Source of the DNA: JAOUGY01 sp963825585 | GTDB taxonomy: Bacteria; Actinomycetota; Acidimicrobiia; Spongiisociales; ZC4RG35 | Assembly: GCA_963825585.1 (NCBI GenBank) | Contig: CAWGTX010000007.1 | Coordinates: 1 to 64,000 of the forward strand | DNA: 64,000 bases | Direction: 5' to 3' | Shown here: piece after piece, positions 22,887-32,243 of the stretch | Layout: every line of letters starts with the position of its first letter | Position numbering within the stretch: the stretch's first letter is position 1 | Made by a program: the position numbers and the translations under genes | The notes under the pieces: generated by a model | What the model saw: only the letters and a program-made list of their open reading frames with translations | Told to the model about the DNA's origin: nothing | The model's database searches: none

Positions 22887-23963
22887 TCAGACGATCCCGG
22901 TAAGCGGGGACTCGCCGCTGACTGCGGGTTGATCGGCGAGTTGTTCGGTGCTGCAGGACTCGGGTTCGCGGTCGGGGCGCCAGCGCACCATCTTGGTGGT
23001 GCCACGGAACCGACCGGCGCTGGCCCAGGTGTAGGCGACTTCCACCACCCGTTCGGGTCGGAGCGGGATCCAGGTGTGATCACGCTCGCCCGAATTGCTC
23101 CACCGGTTGGGGGCTCCCGGCATCGATCCGTCGGTGTTGGCGGCCGCGTCCATCCAACTACTCCAGGGATGCTCCGACATATCGGTCAGTGCCAGCGGTT
23201 CGAGCTCAGCAACCAGTTCCTTCCGTTGTTTGGCGGTGAAGCTGGCGGCCACGCCGACGTGCCACAACTGCCCGTCGGGGGCGTAGAGGCCGAGGATGAG
23301 CGAGCCCACCCCGTCGCCCGACTTGTGGATCCGGTAGCCGGCCACCACGCAGTCGGCGGTGCGGTTGTGCTTGAGCTTGAACTGGGTCCGCTTGTCGAAC
23401 ACGTAGCGGTCGCCCTTGGGTTTGATGATGAGCCCGTCGAGGCCGGCCGCCTCGGTGACGTGGAACCACTCCATCGCCAGCTGGGGATCGTCGGTGGCGG
23501 GCGCCAGATGCACCGGCGGTGCGAACCCGCCCGAGACGCCTTCCAACGCCGTCCGCCGTTCGGAGAACGGCAGTTCCAGCAGCGACAGGTCGTCGAGGGC
23601 GAGCAGGTCGAAGGCCACGAAGCCGGCGGGCGTCCGTTCGGCGAGCATGTTGACCCGGGATTCGGCAGGGTGGATGCGCTGGCCGAGAGCGTCGAAGTCG
23701 AGCTTGCCGTCGATGCTGACGATGATCTCGCCGTCGACCACACACCGCTCGGGCAGGCTCACCTTGAACGGTTCGAGCATCTCCGGGAAGTAGCGGTTGA
23801 GCGGCTTCTCGTTGCGCGAGCCCATCACCACCTCGTCACCGTCCCGGAACACGATGCAGCGGTATCCGTCCCACTTCGGCTCGTAGGACACGTTGCCGAG
23901 TGGGAGCTCGGGCACGGGTTTGGCCAGCATCGGCTTGATCGGTGGCATGACGGGAAGATCCAT
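22887..23963 (-). CDS. ATP-dependent DNA ligase, LigC-like
   Basis: The 358-residue protein has the nucleotidyltransferase motif I lysine in YEPKWDGYRCIVF, motif III in FVAFDLLALDD, motif IV in GLDGLIIKPKGDRYV and motif V in FKLKHNRTADCVVAGYR. An OB-fold domain follows from about residue 225. The enzyme seals nicks using an AMP-lysine intermediate. The length and lack of polymerase or nuclease modules match actinobacterial LigC rather than LigD. No Ku gene is visible. The start chosen is the first ATG; one at residue 6 is possible. Confidence 0.92.
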   Translation of the reverse strand: MDLPVMPPIKPMLAKPVPELPLGNVSYEPKWDGYRCIVFRDGDEVVMGSRNEKPLNRYFPEMLEPFKVSLPERCVVDGEIIVSIDGKLDFDALGQRIHPAESRVNMLAERTPAGFVAFDLLALDDLSLLELPFSERRTALEGVSGGFAPPVHLAPATDDPQLAMEWFHVTEAAGLDGLIIKPKGDRYVFDKRTQFKLKHNRTADCVVAGYRIHKSGDGVGSLILGLYAPDGQLWHVGVAASFTAKQRKELVAELEPLALTDMSEHPWSSWMDAAANTDGSMPGAPNRWSNSGERDHTWIPLRPERVVEVAYTWASAGRFRGTTKMVRWRPDREPESCSTEQLADQPAVSGESPLTGIV

Positions 23964-24023
23964 CGTCTGAGCCTATCGTCCTGCGGTAGCCGAGCCCCCG
24001 ATCCTTCGCGGTAGCCTCCCCGG

Positions 24024-24692
24024 GTGGCGATCACTCTCGTTCTGGCCGAGGACAGCTTCCTCATGCGCGAAGGCATCACCGCCCTGCTGGCGCTCGACGA
24101 CCAGCTCGAGCTGCTGGCCGGATGTGCGTCCTACGACGAGCTGATGGCCGCCGTCGAACTCCACAACCCTGAGGTCGTGATCACCGACATCAGGATGCCG
24201 CCGACCCAGACCGACGAGGGAATCCGGGCGGCGAACGCAATCCGAACGAGCCACCCGGGCACCGGCGTGGTGGTGCTGAGCCAGTACGTGGAACCCGCCT
24301 ACGCGTTGAAGCTCTTCGAGCAGGGATCGGAGGGTCGGGCGTACCTCCTCAAGGAACGGGTCGCCGACCTCGACGAACTGGGTGCCGCCATCCGACGCGT
24401 CGCCCAGGGCGGATCGGTGGTCGATCCGAAAGTGATGGATGCTCTGATCCAGTCGAACTCCGAGGGAGCCTCGACGATCCTCGATCGGCTCACCGATCGG
24501 GAGCGGGAGGTCCTCGCCGAGATGGCGAAGGGCGGCAGCAACGCCGCCATCGGCGAGGCACTCTTCATCTCTGCACGTTCGGTGGAAAAGCACGTCAACA
24601 CCATCTTCACCAAGCTCGACCTCATTCCGACCGACGATGTGAACCGTCGGGTCAGGGCCGTGCTCATCTACCTCGGAGTTGCGGGCGAGTAG
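24024..24692 (+). CDS. NarL/FixJ-type response regulator (REC + LuxR HTH)
   Basis: The GTG at 24024 opens a 222-residue regulator. The receiver has the acidic pocket LAEDSF, the phosphoacceptor Asp55 in VVITDIRMPP, and a conserved lysine in YLLKERV. The DNA-binding domain (about 155-215) has LTDREREVLAEMAKGGSNAA and FISARSVEKHVNTIFTKLDL. Its receiver closely resembles that of the cyclase fusion at 29298 (both have the YDEL and TDIRMPP blocks and HPGTGVV), so both probably take phosphate from the kinase pair next door. It is the likely transcriptional output of that locus. Confidence 0.93.
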   Translation: MAITLVLAEDSFLMREGITALLALDDQLELLAGCASYDELMAAVELHNPEVVITDIRMPPTQTDEGIRAANAIRTSHPGTGVVVLSQYVEPAYALKLFEQGSEGRAYLLKERVADLDELGAAIRRVAQGGSVVDPKVMDALIQSNSEGASTILDRLTDREREVLAEMAKGGSNAAIGEALFISARSVEKHVNTIFTKLDLIPTDDVNRRVRAVLIYLGVAGE

Positions 24693-24767
24693 CCCGTGCC
24701 AGCACCACCCCCGAATGGCGGGTCAGCGCGGTGGTCGAACCCCGTCGCCTCCGCCATCATGGGGCGC

Positions 24768-25142
24768 ATGATGTCTGTGCGAGTGCTCATCGTGGATGAT
24801 CAGAGGCCGTTTCGAGAGGCTTCGCGGATGGTCGTGGAAATGACCGACGGTTTCGAAGTCGTCGGCGAGGCCGAGAACGGCGAGGATGCCGTTTCCATGG
24901 CGTCGGATCTGCGGCCGGACCTGGTTCTCATGGACGTTCAGATGCCGGGAATCGATGGGCTCGAGGCAACCCGCAGGATCATGAGCCTCGATTCGCCACC
25001 TCGGGTGCTGGTGATGTCGACCCACGAATCGGGCAGCTACGAAGAGCCGGCGCTGGCGGCCGGTGCCATCGCCTTCATCCCGAAGTCCGAGTTCAGCATG
25101 GACGCTCTGGAAACGTCCTGGGCTGCGGCGGTCGGAACCTAG
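24768..25142 (+). CDS. Stand-alone receiver domain protein
   Basis: The chosen start yields 124 residues, beginning MMSVRVLIVDDQRPFREASR. It has the acidic pair, the phosphoacceptor aspartate in LVLMDVQMPG, the switch serine/threonine in VMSTHE and the lysine in FIPKSEF. There is no output domain, so it could be a phosphate relay or sink. ATG codons at 24759 and 24771 are alternatives. Its stop interlocks with the stop of the convergent kinase gene (25139-25142). It resembles ordinary receivers more than the two sister receivers nearby. Confidence 0.85.
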   Translation: MMSVRVLIVDDQRPFREASRMVVEMTDGFEVVGEAENGEDAVSMASDLRPDLVLMDVQMPGIDGLEATRRIMSLDSPPRVLVMSTHESGSYEEPALAAGAIAFIPKSEFSMDALETSWAAAVGT

Positions 25143-27208
25143 GACGTACCGGCGACCGCCGCCGATATCGGCACAATCCCTGTGATGGTGGTGCCGACCC
25201 CTGGGGTGGAGTCGATGTGGATGGTTCCTCCGACGGTGTCGAGCCGGTCGGCGATGCCGTTCAGCCCCGCCCCGAGCTTCACCGTCTCCGGATCGAAGCC
25301 GTTGCCGTCGTCGGCCACCTCGAAGGTGAGCGCACCGCCACGTTCTGAAAGGGTGATGGCGACCGAGGAAGCGTCCGCATACTTCGTGGCGTTCTGCACT
25401 GATTCGAGGACCGAGAAGTACACGGCGGCCTCCACCTCCCGGGGGAACCGACCGCACCCCTCGCCCGAGATGGACACCGGAAGCGCGGCCGATCGCACCT
25501 GCTGGCGGATCGCCATCACCAGTCCCTCGGCCTCCAACGTGGGCGGATAGATCCCGCCGGCGAAATCGCGCACCGCCTTGATGGCGTCTCCCGCCTGCTG
25601 CTCCAACTGACCCAACAGACTCGCGGTCTTCTCCGCCCCCGACTTCTCCGCCAACATCCGGGTCGGCCCCAACTTCACCTTCAACGCCACCAACTGCTGC
25701 TGCGGTCCGCTGTCCAGCGTGTGCTCCAACTCACGACGCGCCGCATCCGCCGCCACCAGCACCCGCTCACGCGACGCTTCCAACTCGGTCACCTGACGAC
25801 GCAACTCACCCGTCAGCTGGGCGTTACGCAACGCCAAGCCCAACCCTGATGCCAAATCGGACAGCAGTCCCTCCTCGGCCGGTGTCACCGCCTCGCCCGC
25901 TTCCTTGACCAACGACAATCCGCCCAACAGCTCATCGTCGTGGAACACCCCCAGCGACCAATCCGCCTCGGGATCTGTGAAGGCATCGCCGCCGTCCAGT
26001 CGACGCAACCCCGCATCAGACGGCCAAACCGCCGCCGTTTCGAAGTGGTCGCCGCGTCGGGTCCACAGGGTCGCCGATCTCGCCCCGGTTCCGTCCACCA
26101 TCCACTGGGGGATGCGTTCCAGCAGCTCCTCATCGGACAGCTCGGACGAGCGATGAGAGAACCGGACCAGGATCTCGTGTGGTGTCGCCCGTTCGCCATA
26201 GACCAACCGGTTCGCCCAGCGCTGCAACCGTCGACGCGCCGGCTGGAAGGCCAACGCCACCACGACCGTCGCCACGATCGACAGCCCGAACCCGGCTTCG
26301 CCGCCGAGCAACCGACCCAATCCAACGACAGTGGCCACGTACACCCCTCCGATGAACAGCGCCAACCCTCCGAAGGTCACCGACCGGGACAGGATGCGAT
26401 CGATCTCGTACAACCGAAACCGAAAGATGGCGATGGCGATGGCAATCGGAATCGCCAGGTAGATGACGGCGTCGAAGAAGGCGAAACCGCTCTCGTACGC
26501 TCCGAGCGGATCGAAGATGCCGTTGGAGATGCCGAGCACGAAGTACAGCGCGCAGGCGAATCCGACCCATCCGATCTGTCGGCGTTCGACCGGCTCACTC
26601 CGGCGAGCCCTCATGATCAACCTGACTGCTGCCACGAGGAAGAAGATCAGGATGGGAAAGAACAAGACTTCGACGACTGGCCCCAGTGGATCTGCGATCT
26701 CGGCGTCGACGAACGGATGGGGGTAGCCCGAGCCACCGGGCTCCCCCAGGGCGCGGGGGCTCGCAACCAGTGCCAGGAGCGCCACCATCGACGTGTAGAT
26801 CGCCGTCGCGCGGATGAACCTACGGTCCCACTCCGATGAAACCCGCCCGTAGGGAAACAGGAGGATCATCGGCACCTGGATCCAGGTGGCGAACTTGTCG
26901 ATCGGACTGAACGCCCACGCGATCCAACTGGCGACTTCGACGTCACCCGCCTGGGCGTACCAGGCCGCCGCCACGTCTGCCGCGTGGATCGCATTCCACA
27001 GCACCCCGAGTGTCAAGAGCAGCGCACCAACGACGTTGCCGGGCTTCCGCACGACGATGATCGCCCCGATCGCCATGAAGGCACCGTTGGCAACGGCTTG
27101 TCCCCACGCAAGTGGCGTCCCCAGGAGCACGAGCGTCACGGCCGCGGCGAGATACACGACCACTGCGGCCACCAGTGCGATCCGAACGCGTCGACTGAGA
27201 GTCGTCAT
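25139..27208 (-). CDS. HisKA_3-type sensor kinase with intact ATPase but no phosphoacceptor His
   Basis: The 689-residue protein has an N-terminal membrane region of several hydrophobic segments (about 1-270), a GAF-like region (about 310-460) and a NarX/DegS-type kinase core. In the dimerisation helix the usual LHDGAQQ reads LDSGPQQ, so the phosphoacceptor His is Asp at about residue 499. A His three residues earlier (LEHTLD) is the only substitute. The ATP-binding domain looks intact: N box VQNATKYA, G1 box ADDGNGFD and G2 box GAGLNGIADR. It overlaps the paralogous kinase upstream by four bases, and that partner has the reverse defect. A trans-acting heterodimer is the simplest reading. Confidence 0.88.
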   Translation of the reverse strand: MTTLSRRVRIALVAAVVVYLAAAVTLVLLGTPLAWGQAVANGAFMAIGAIIVVRKPGNVVGALLLTLGVLWNAIHAADVAAAWYAQAGDVEVASWIAWAFSPIDKFATWIQVPMILLFPYGRVSSEWDRRFIRATAIYTSMVALLALVASPRALGEPGGSGYPHPFVDAEIADPLGPVVEVLFFPILIFFLVAAVRLIMRARRSEPVERRQIGWVGFACALYFVLGISNGIFDPLGAYESGFAFFDAVIYLAIPIAIAIAIFRFRLYEIDRILSRSVTFGGLALFIGGVYVATVVGLGRLLGGEAGFGLSIVATVVVALAFQPARRRLQRWANRLVYGERATPHEILVRFSHRSSELSDEELLERIPQWMVDGTGARSATLWTRRGDHFETAAVWPSDAGLRRLDGGDAFTDPEADWSLGVFHDDELLGGLSLVKEAGEAVTPAEEGLLSDLASGLGLALRNAQLTGELRRQVTELEASRERVLVAADAARRELEHTLDSGPQQQLVALKVKLGPTRMLAEKSGAEKTASLLGQLEQQAGDAIKAVRDFAGGIYPPTLEAEGLVMAIRQQVRSAALPVSISGEGCGRFPREVEAAVYFSVLESVQNATKYADASSVAITLSERGGALTFEVADDGNGFDPETVKLGAGLNGIADRLDTVGGTIHIDSTPGVGTTITGIVPISAAVAGTS

Positions 27209-29301
27209 GAGAGCTCCGCCACCAGTTGGGTGGTCGACGACACGGCGTCGATCGACTGGGGTGTCGGGAATCGCGCGGTGAGTTCGATGGCCTGATCCGC
27301 CGCATGAATCGAGAGGGTTCCACCGGCGGCGTCGACTCGGTCGTGGACGACGGTGACGTCGAGGTCTGTCGTTCCTTTCACATCGACTGTCATCACCAAC
27401 TCACCGGCGAGGCCGGTGAGACCGACCGTCATCTGCGTCGCTCCCGACATGCGGGCCCGTTCGATCATCTCGAGCACCGAGAAGTAAACGGTCTCCTCGA
27501 TCGGGCGTGGAAACCTGGCGACGTCATCGGCGCCGACGGTGAGGGGTATCTGCGAGGTTCGTTCGACCGCACGCAGGGCAGCCTCGAGACCCTCGGACTC
27601 CAACAACGGCGGATAGATCCCGTGGGCGACCGCCCTGAGCGCATCGACCGCCTGTTGGGTCTCCTCGGCCAACACCGACACCCGGGCGACGATGTCGTCG
27701 GCGCCTTCCCGTTCGGCGATGGTCCTGGCGATCCCCAACTTCACCTTCAACGCGACGACCTGCTGTTGGGCACCGTCGTGGAGATTCCGTTCGAGACGAT
27801 GACGCTCGGAGTCCTGCGCAGCGATCAGCCGCCGCCGCGACTCCCGCACCTCTTCCGCCCGCTTCTCCAACTCACGATTCAACGAGATGTTGCGCAACAC
27901 CAACCCCGCACCGGCAGCGACATCCGCCAGCAAATCCCGATCGTTCGGACTGATCGGATCGTCGGGCGGTTTGGTGATGCTCACTGCACCGAACACGTCA
28001 CCCCGATACACCACCGGCCGTGATGCTGTCAGCTCGTCGTCGACCAGACCACCAACAGAAACCGGTTCGATCGACTGGGATTCCCCACGGAAGAAGACCC
28101 CGTCAGGTGACAGCACGTCGTCGATCTTCAACCAGACGACCGCCCGCTCGGCACCGGTCCCCTGGGCAAGCAACTGAGCGAGGTCGTCGGTGCCGTTGCC
28201 GATCGTCGACTCAGCCAGCCGGGAGGTGAGCTTTGAAAGCACCTCGTGTGGCGTGGCTCGCTCGCCGTAGACCAGACGGTCGGCCCAGCGCTGCATTCGG
28301 TCCCGGACAGGCTCGAACACCACCGCCACCACAGCCGCCGCCACGATCGGGAGCACCAGACCCGGCCCCTCACCATCCGACCGCCCAACCACGAGCAGCG
28401 GCAACACCACCACCGTTGCGTACAAGCCGGCGATCGTCACAGCCAAAGCGAGGTAGGTCACCGACTTGGAAACGATGACGTCGATGTCGTAGAGGCGGTA
28501 TCGGAAGATCGAGACGCTGATCCCGAGTGGTATCAACACGATCGCCACGGCGTCGATCAGCAGGAAGGCGCTGTCTTCATTGCCGAGCGGGGCGATGGAC
28601 ACGTTGGCGATGAGAATCGTCAGGTTGAGGACGACTGCTGCGGCGATCCAGCCCACCTGGCGGCGCTCGATCGGATCGCCGTGACGCAGCCTGAGGACCA
28701 GCCTCACGGCGACGAAGTATCCGAACGCGAAGAACAGAAAGGTCAAGCCTTGAACGACGACGTAGAGGGGTTGAGCGATCTCGCTCGGGACGAAGGGGTG
28801 CGGGTACGCCTGGGTCTCGGGTAAGAGTTGGGGGGTGGCGAAGACGGTGGCGACCGTCACCACGGCCGCGAGTGCCCCGCTTGCCTGGAGGAGCCTCCGG
28901 TCTGTCTCCGTGGTGGGCCGACCATTGGGGAAGACCAACCAGATGGCGGCGAGCAGCCAGAACGTAGGAGCGACCGGTACGACCGCTGCGAGGGTCATCC
29001 AGGCGGCGGCATCAAGACGTCCCGCCTGGTCGAGGGCGTCGGCCATGACGCCCAGCGCTGTCGACAGGGCCCACAGCGAGCCGTATGCCACGAGCATGAG
29101 CCCCAGCCGATTCTCCCGGCGCACCACGATCAGCCCACCGACCAGGACGAAGGTACCGAAAGCGGTGAGGGTGGCGATCTCGTAGCTCCGTGACAGGACC
29201 AGGGAAACCACGACCGAAACGAGGTAGACGGCCACGCCGGCACGGAGAAGACGTCTCTGCCGAGTCCGGGGACCGGTGACCCGACCATCCGTCGGCATCA
29301 T
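27205..29301 (-). CDS. HisKA_3-type sensor kinase with phosphoacceptor His but degenerate ATPase
   Basis: This 698-residue paralogue of the kinase at 25139 has the same membrane region, GAF-like region and helix pair. The phosphoacceptor is present: ERNLHDGAQQQVVALKVKLG, His at about residue 508. The ATP-binding domain has lost its landmarks: VYFSVLEMIERARMSG replaces the N box, DVKGTTDLD stands where DDGxGF should be, and no G2 glycine run remains. It probably cannot bind ATP normally but can receive phosphate from its partner. ATGA overlaps link it to the receiver-cyclase upstream and the other kinase downstream. Confidence 0.88.
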   Translation of the reverse strand: MMPTDGRVTGPRTRQRRLLRAGVAVYLVSVVVSLVLSRSYEIATLTAFGTFVLVGGLIVVRRENRLGLMLVAYGSLWALSTALGVMADALDQAGRLDAAAWMTLAAVVPVAPTFWLLAAIWLVFPNGRPTTETDRRLLQASGALAAVVTVATVFATPQLLPETQAYPHPFVPSEIAQPLYVVVQGLTFLFFAFGYFVAVRLVLRLRHGDPIERRQVGWIAAAVVLNLTILIANVSIAPLGNEDSAFLLIDAVAIVLIPLGISVSIFRYRLYDIDVIVSKSVTYLALAVTIAGLYATVVVLPLLVVGRSDGEGPGLVLPIVAAAVVAVVFEPVRDRMQRWADRLVYGERATPHEVLSKLTSRLAESTIGNGTDDLAQLLAQGTGAERAVVWLKIDDVLSPDGVFFRGESQSIEPVSVGGLVDDELTASRPVVYRGDVFGAVSITKPPDDPISPNDRDLLADVAAGAGLVLRNISLNRELEKRAEEVRESRRRLIAAQDSERHRLERNLHDGAQQQVVALKVKLGIARTIAEREGADDIVARVSVLAEETQQAVDALRAVAHGIYPPLLESEGLEAALRAVERTSQIPLTVGADDVARFPRPIEETVYFSVLEMIERARMSGATQMTVGLTGLAGELVMTVDVKGTTDLDVTVVHDRVDAAGGTLSIHAADQAIELTARFPTPQSIDAVSSTTQLVAELS

Positions 29302-30602
29302 GTCTGCCTCGGTGGGAAGCGGTGGGCACCGACGGCGGTATCACGGCCTTTGACCAGCGCCGGCTCCAGCACGTCCGCTTCGGGTTGCCACTCGATCGCC
29401 TGCCACGTCGGCTCACTGAGGACCGTCTCGCCGGGCTCGGCCCACTGCTGCAGCCGCTGGGTGAGGTTCACGGTGTCGCCGACGACCGAGTACTCCAGCC
29501 GCTCCTCGGATCCGAGCAGGGCCGCCGCCACCAACCCGGTCGACAGCCCGATGCCCAGTCCGAAGGGATCAAGCCCATCGGATTCCCACCGCTGATTGAG
29601 GTCGGACTGGGCTGTGTGCATGGCGATGGCGGCAGCGACCGCCCGATCGGCGTGGTCGGTTTGGGCTACCGGCGCCCCGAACACCGCCATGACGGCGTCG
29701 CCGACGAACTGCATGACCGTCCCCCCCTCCCCGAGGATGGCGCGGTTCATCGCCGCCCGATGTTCGTGGAGCTGGCCGGCCAGGGCGCTCGGTTCGGCGT
29801 GCTCTGCGATGGTGGTATACCCCCGGATGTCGGACATGAGCACTGTGACGATCAGTTCCTCGGTCTCACCGGGGCGGCGGCCCTCGCCGATGATCTGTGC
29901 CGCCACCCCGCCGGGTAGGAGCCGGCCGAGCGCTTCGCCCTGCTCCCGACCGTCGACTATGGCCCGCTGGAGCATCTTGAGACGGTCGAGACTGTCGGAA
30001 CGCCCGGCGGCGAGCCCCTCGGCGAGCTTGCCGAACAACGCCTCGATGGCGGCGTTGGCATCGGAGGGGGTGGTGGCGAGGTGGGCCGCGATCGCCTTCA
30101 CCGTCCGCCCCTCGGCCACCAGCCTCAACAACTCCTCCTCACCGCTCGACAGTGAGCCGTCGGCCCTGACCGGGTTGACCAGGCCCTCGACGATCTTGGA
30201 GTCGAGCAGCGACCCGCCGGCCGCCACCTCACGCACCGCCCGCGCCAGCTGATCGCCTTCACCCACCCGGTCCTTCAGCAGGTAGGCGTATCCGGCGGCG
30301 CCCTCGGACAGCAACGAGACGGCGTAGTCGGGGTCGTCGAACTGCGAGAGGATCACGACGCCGGTTCCCGGGTGGCGCTTTCGGACCTCCTTGGCGGCAT
30401 CGATTCCCTCACGCGAGAAGTTGGGCGGCATGCGGATGTCGGTGACGATCACCTGCGGACCGGTGGCCTCGGCGCCGGCCACGAGCTCGTCGTAGGCGCC
30501 GGCTTGACCCACGACCTCGAAGTCGTCCTCGAGCTCGAGCAGGGCCTTGACTCCCTCCCGCACGATGAGATTGTCATCGGCCAGGAACACGGTGATCGGC
30601 AT
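29298..30602 (-). CDS. Receiver domain fused to class III nucleotide cyclase
   Basis: The ATG at 30602 with GAGAGG upstream gives 434 residues. Residues 1-125 are a receiver with Asp55 in VIVTDIRMPP. A LuxR-like helical linker follows (SSGEEELLRLVAEGRTVKAI, about 150-210). From about 245 a class III adenylate/guanylate cyclase domain has metal aspartates in LMSDIRGYTT and QFVGDAVMAVFG, and the catalytic Asn/Arg block DTVNLTQRLQ. The purine-selecting Lys position appears as Gln, so ATP or GTP preference is unclear. It leads the kinase operon, suggesting phosphorylation-controlled cyclic nucleotide production. Confidence 0.9.
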   Translation of the reverse strand: MPITVFLADDNLIVREGVKALLELEDDFEVVGQAGAYDELVAGAEATGPQVIVTDIRMPPNFSREGIDAAKEVRKRHPGTGVVILSQFDDPDYAVSLLSEGAAGYAYLLKDRVGEGDQLARAVREVAAGGSLLDSKIVEGLVNPVRADGSLSSGEEELLRLVAEGRTVKAIAAHLATTPSDANAAIEALFGKLAEGLAAGRSDSLDRLKMLQRAIVDGREQGEALGRLLPGGVAAQIIGEGRRPGETEELIVTVLMSDIRGYTTIAEHAEPSALAGQLHEHRAAMNRAILGEGGTVMQFVGDAVMAVFGAPVAQTDHADRAVAAAIAMHTAQSDLNQRWESDGLDPFGLGIGLSTGLVAAALLGSEERLEYSVVGDTVNLTQRLQQWAEPGETVLSEPTWQAIEWQPEADVLEPALVKGRDTAVGAHRFPPRQT

Positions 30603-30806
30603 GACAGACCTCTCGGGACGATGGAACGTGTCGCCATCTTGGCCGGTCACCGGGCGATTGCCCAGCGTGCGGGCTCGCAGTCTCGAGGTGGTGCCAGCAC
30701 CCATGCGTCGAAGGGCCATCACCCTGGCGCGGATCCGACGAGGGGCGCACATTGGGACCTACAACCCGAGCCCGACATCACCGGCCGACCACGAGAGGAG
30801 AGGGCG

Positions 30807-31214
30807 ATGAGCGATCTGAAGGCGCTGTCACAGCGCATGTACGACGAGATGGCGGCGGGTGCCGACATCGATGCGATGGCAGAGCGGTATCTGGCGGAGG
30901 ACTACGTCGACCACGAGCTTCCCGGGTCGAACCGCGAGGCTGCGGTCGAGATGTTCAACATGGCGCACGCGGCGTTCCCCGACTTCCGTATGGAGGTCGT
31001 CGAGATGCTGCAGGACGGTGACAAGGTCGTTGCCCGTCTCAGGATGCGGGGAACCCACCAGGGCGAGTTCATGGGCATACCGGCCAGCGGCAACCCGATC
31101 GACGTGGCCGGGATCGACATCAACCAGTGGCGGGACGGCAAGTGCATCGCCCACTGGGGCGTCACGGACTTCGCGGCAATGATGCAACAGATCGGCGACG
31201 GGGCTCCTGCCTAG
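30807..31214 (+). CDS. SnoaL-like (NTF2-fold) protein
   Basis: GAGAGGAGAGGG precedes the ATG of this 135-residue protein. The text YLAEDYVDHELPGSNREAAV, then PDFRMEVVEMLQDGDKVVAR and GTHQGEFMGIPASGNPIDVA, is typical of the SnoaL/ester cyclase group of NTF2-fold proteins. They range from polyketide cyclases to hydrolases and binding proteins. It is the first of three rightward genes opposite the cyclase operon. Whether it belongs to the signalling locus is uncertain. Confidence 0.85.
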   Translation: MSDLKALSQRMYDEMAAGADIDAMAERYLAEDYVDHELPGSNREAAVEMFNMAHAAFPDFRMEVVEMLQDGDKVVARLRMRGTHQGEFMGIPASGNPIDVAGIDINQWRDGKCIAHWGVTDFAAMMQQIGDGAPA

Positions 31215-31238
31215 AGCACCCCGACCAGGAGGCCAGCC

Positions 31239-32243
31239 ATGCGCATCGAACACACCATCGCCACCGTGTCGTGGATCCCATCCGACCTGCTCGAAGGCAT
31301 GGGCAAGGCGGCCACCCGGATGAAGCTGGCTCATCACGATCCGCCGCCGCCCGACGATCTCGGCGACGACGCGCACGCCACGCTCGAGGGGCTGCGGGCC
31401 AACGACCGTTTCCGCTTCGCCAACGAGCTGCGGGCCTACATCGAGGTCGACGACAGCGGGACCATCACCGATTCCGGCTACTCCGGTGGAGGCCTGATGG
31501 GGGCCACCACCGTGGGGCTGGGCGTGGGCTCGATCACGGTGCCGGCGGTCAGCCTCCCCGACCTCCGGTCAGAACCCGAGGCCGCGCCGGGAGCGGTCCG
31601 CTTCACCCAGACCACTGGGGGCAGGACCGGCGCACCCATGCCCCGGGCGGTGAAACATCCGCCATTCGTGCAGTTCTTCGCCCCGAACGTGTGGACGACG
31701 GTGGAACTGACGATCAACGCCGACGGCACCCACACCGGCGGCCTGATCGGGGCATCGGGTTTCCCGCGGCATTGGGTGTTCGACGACGGCACCCTGGTAG
31801 CCAAGAGCAGCGTGGCGGAGTACAAGAAGTGGATGAACGAGTCGTTCGGACGGAGAACGCCGTGGGGTGACGAGGACTCACCGGCCCTCGTCACCGAAGT
31901 GGAGACCCTGCTCGAGCGGCAGTTGCAGGAGCGGATCATGCGAGGCGACCACAAGCCCGAGATCCGGCGGATCTCCCAGGGAGACACCCTGGTGGAACAA
32001 GGGTCGGCGAGCGAGGAACTGTTCCTCCTGCTCAACGGGGTGCTGGTGGTGGAGGTCGATGGCGAGAAGCTGGCCGAGCTGGGTCCGGGGGCGGTACTCG
32101 GTGAGCGGGCGGTCCTGGAAGGAGGGTCCCGGACGGCGACGCTGCGAGCGGTGACCGACTGCAAGGTGGCGGCGGTTCCGCCGGACGGGATCGACCGTCA
32201 GAAGCTGGTCGAGCTGTCGACGGGCCATCGGCGCGAGGAGTAG
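31239..32243 (+). CDS. Cyclic nucleotide-binding domain protein
   Basis: The 334-residue protein has an N-terminal region of unknown fold (about 1-215) and a C-terminal cyclic nucleotide-binding domain. The domain begins RRISQGDTLVEQGSASEELF and holds the phosphate-binding cassette GERAVLEGGSRTATLRA, with the Glu and Arg that contact cyclic nucleotide in CAP and PKA. No HTH is seen, so the N-terminal region may be the effector. It shares a TAGTG stop-start junction with the MBL-fold gene and faces the receiver-cyclase 640 bases away. It is the likely sensor of the nucleotide made there. Confidence 0.88.
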   Translation: MRIEHTIATVSWIPSDLLEGMGKAATRMKLAHHDPPPPDDLGDDAHATLEGLRANDRFRFANELRAYIEVDDSGTITDSGYSGGGLMGATTVGLGVGSITVPAVSLPDLRSEPEAAPGAVRFTQTTGGRTGAPMPRAVKHPPFVQFFAPNVWTTVELTINADGTHTGGLIGASGFPRHWVFDDGTLVAKSSVAEYKKWMNESFGRRTPWGDEDSPALVTEVETLLERQLQERIMRGDHKPEIRRISQGDTLVEQGSASEELFLLLNGVLVVEVDGEKLAELGPGAVLGERAVLEGGSRTATLRAVTDCKVAAVPPDGIDRQKLVELSTGHRREE

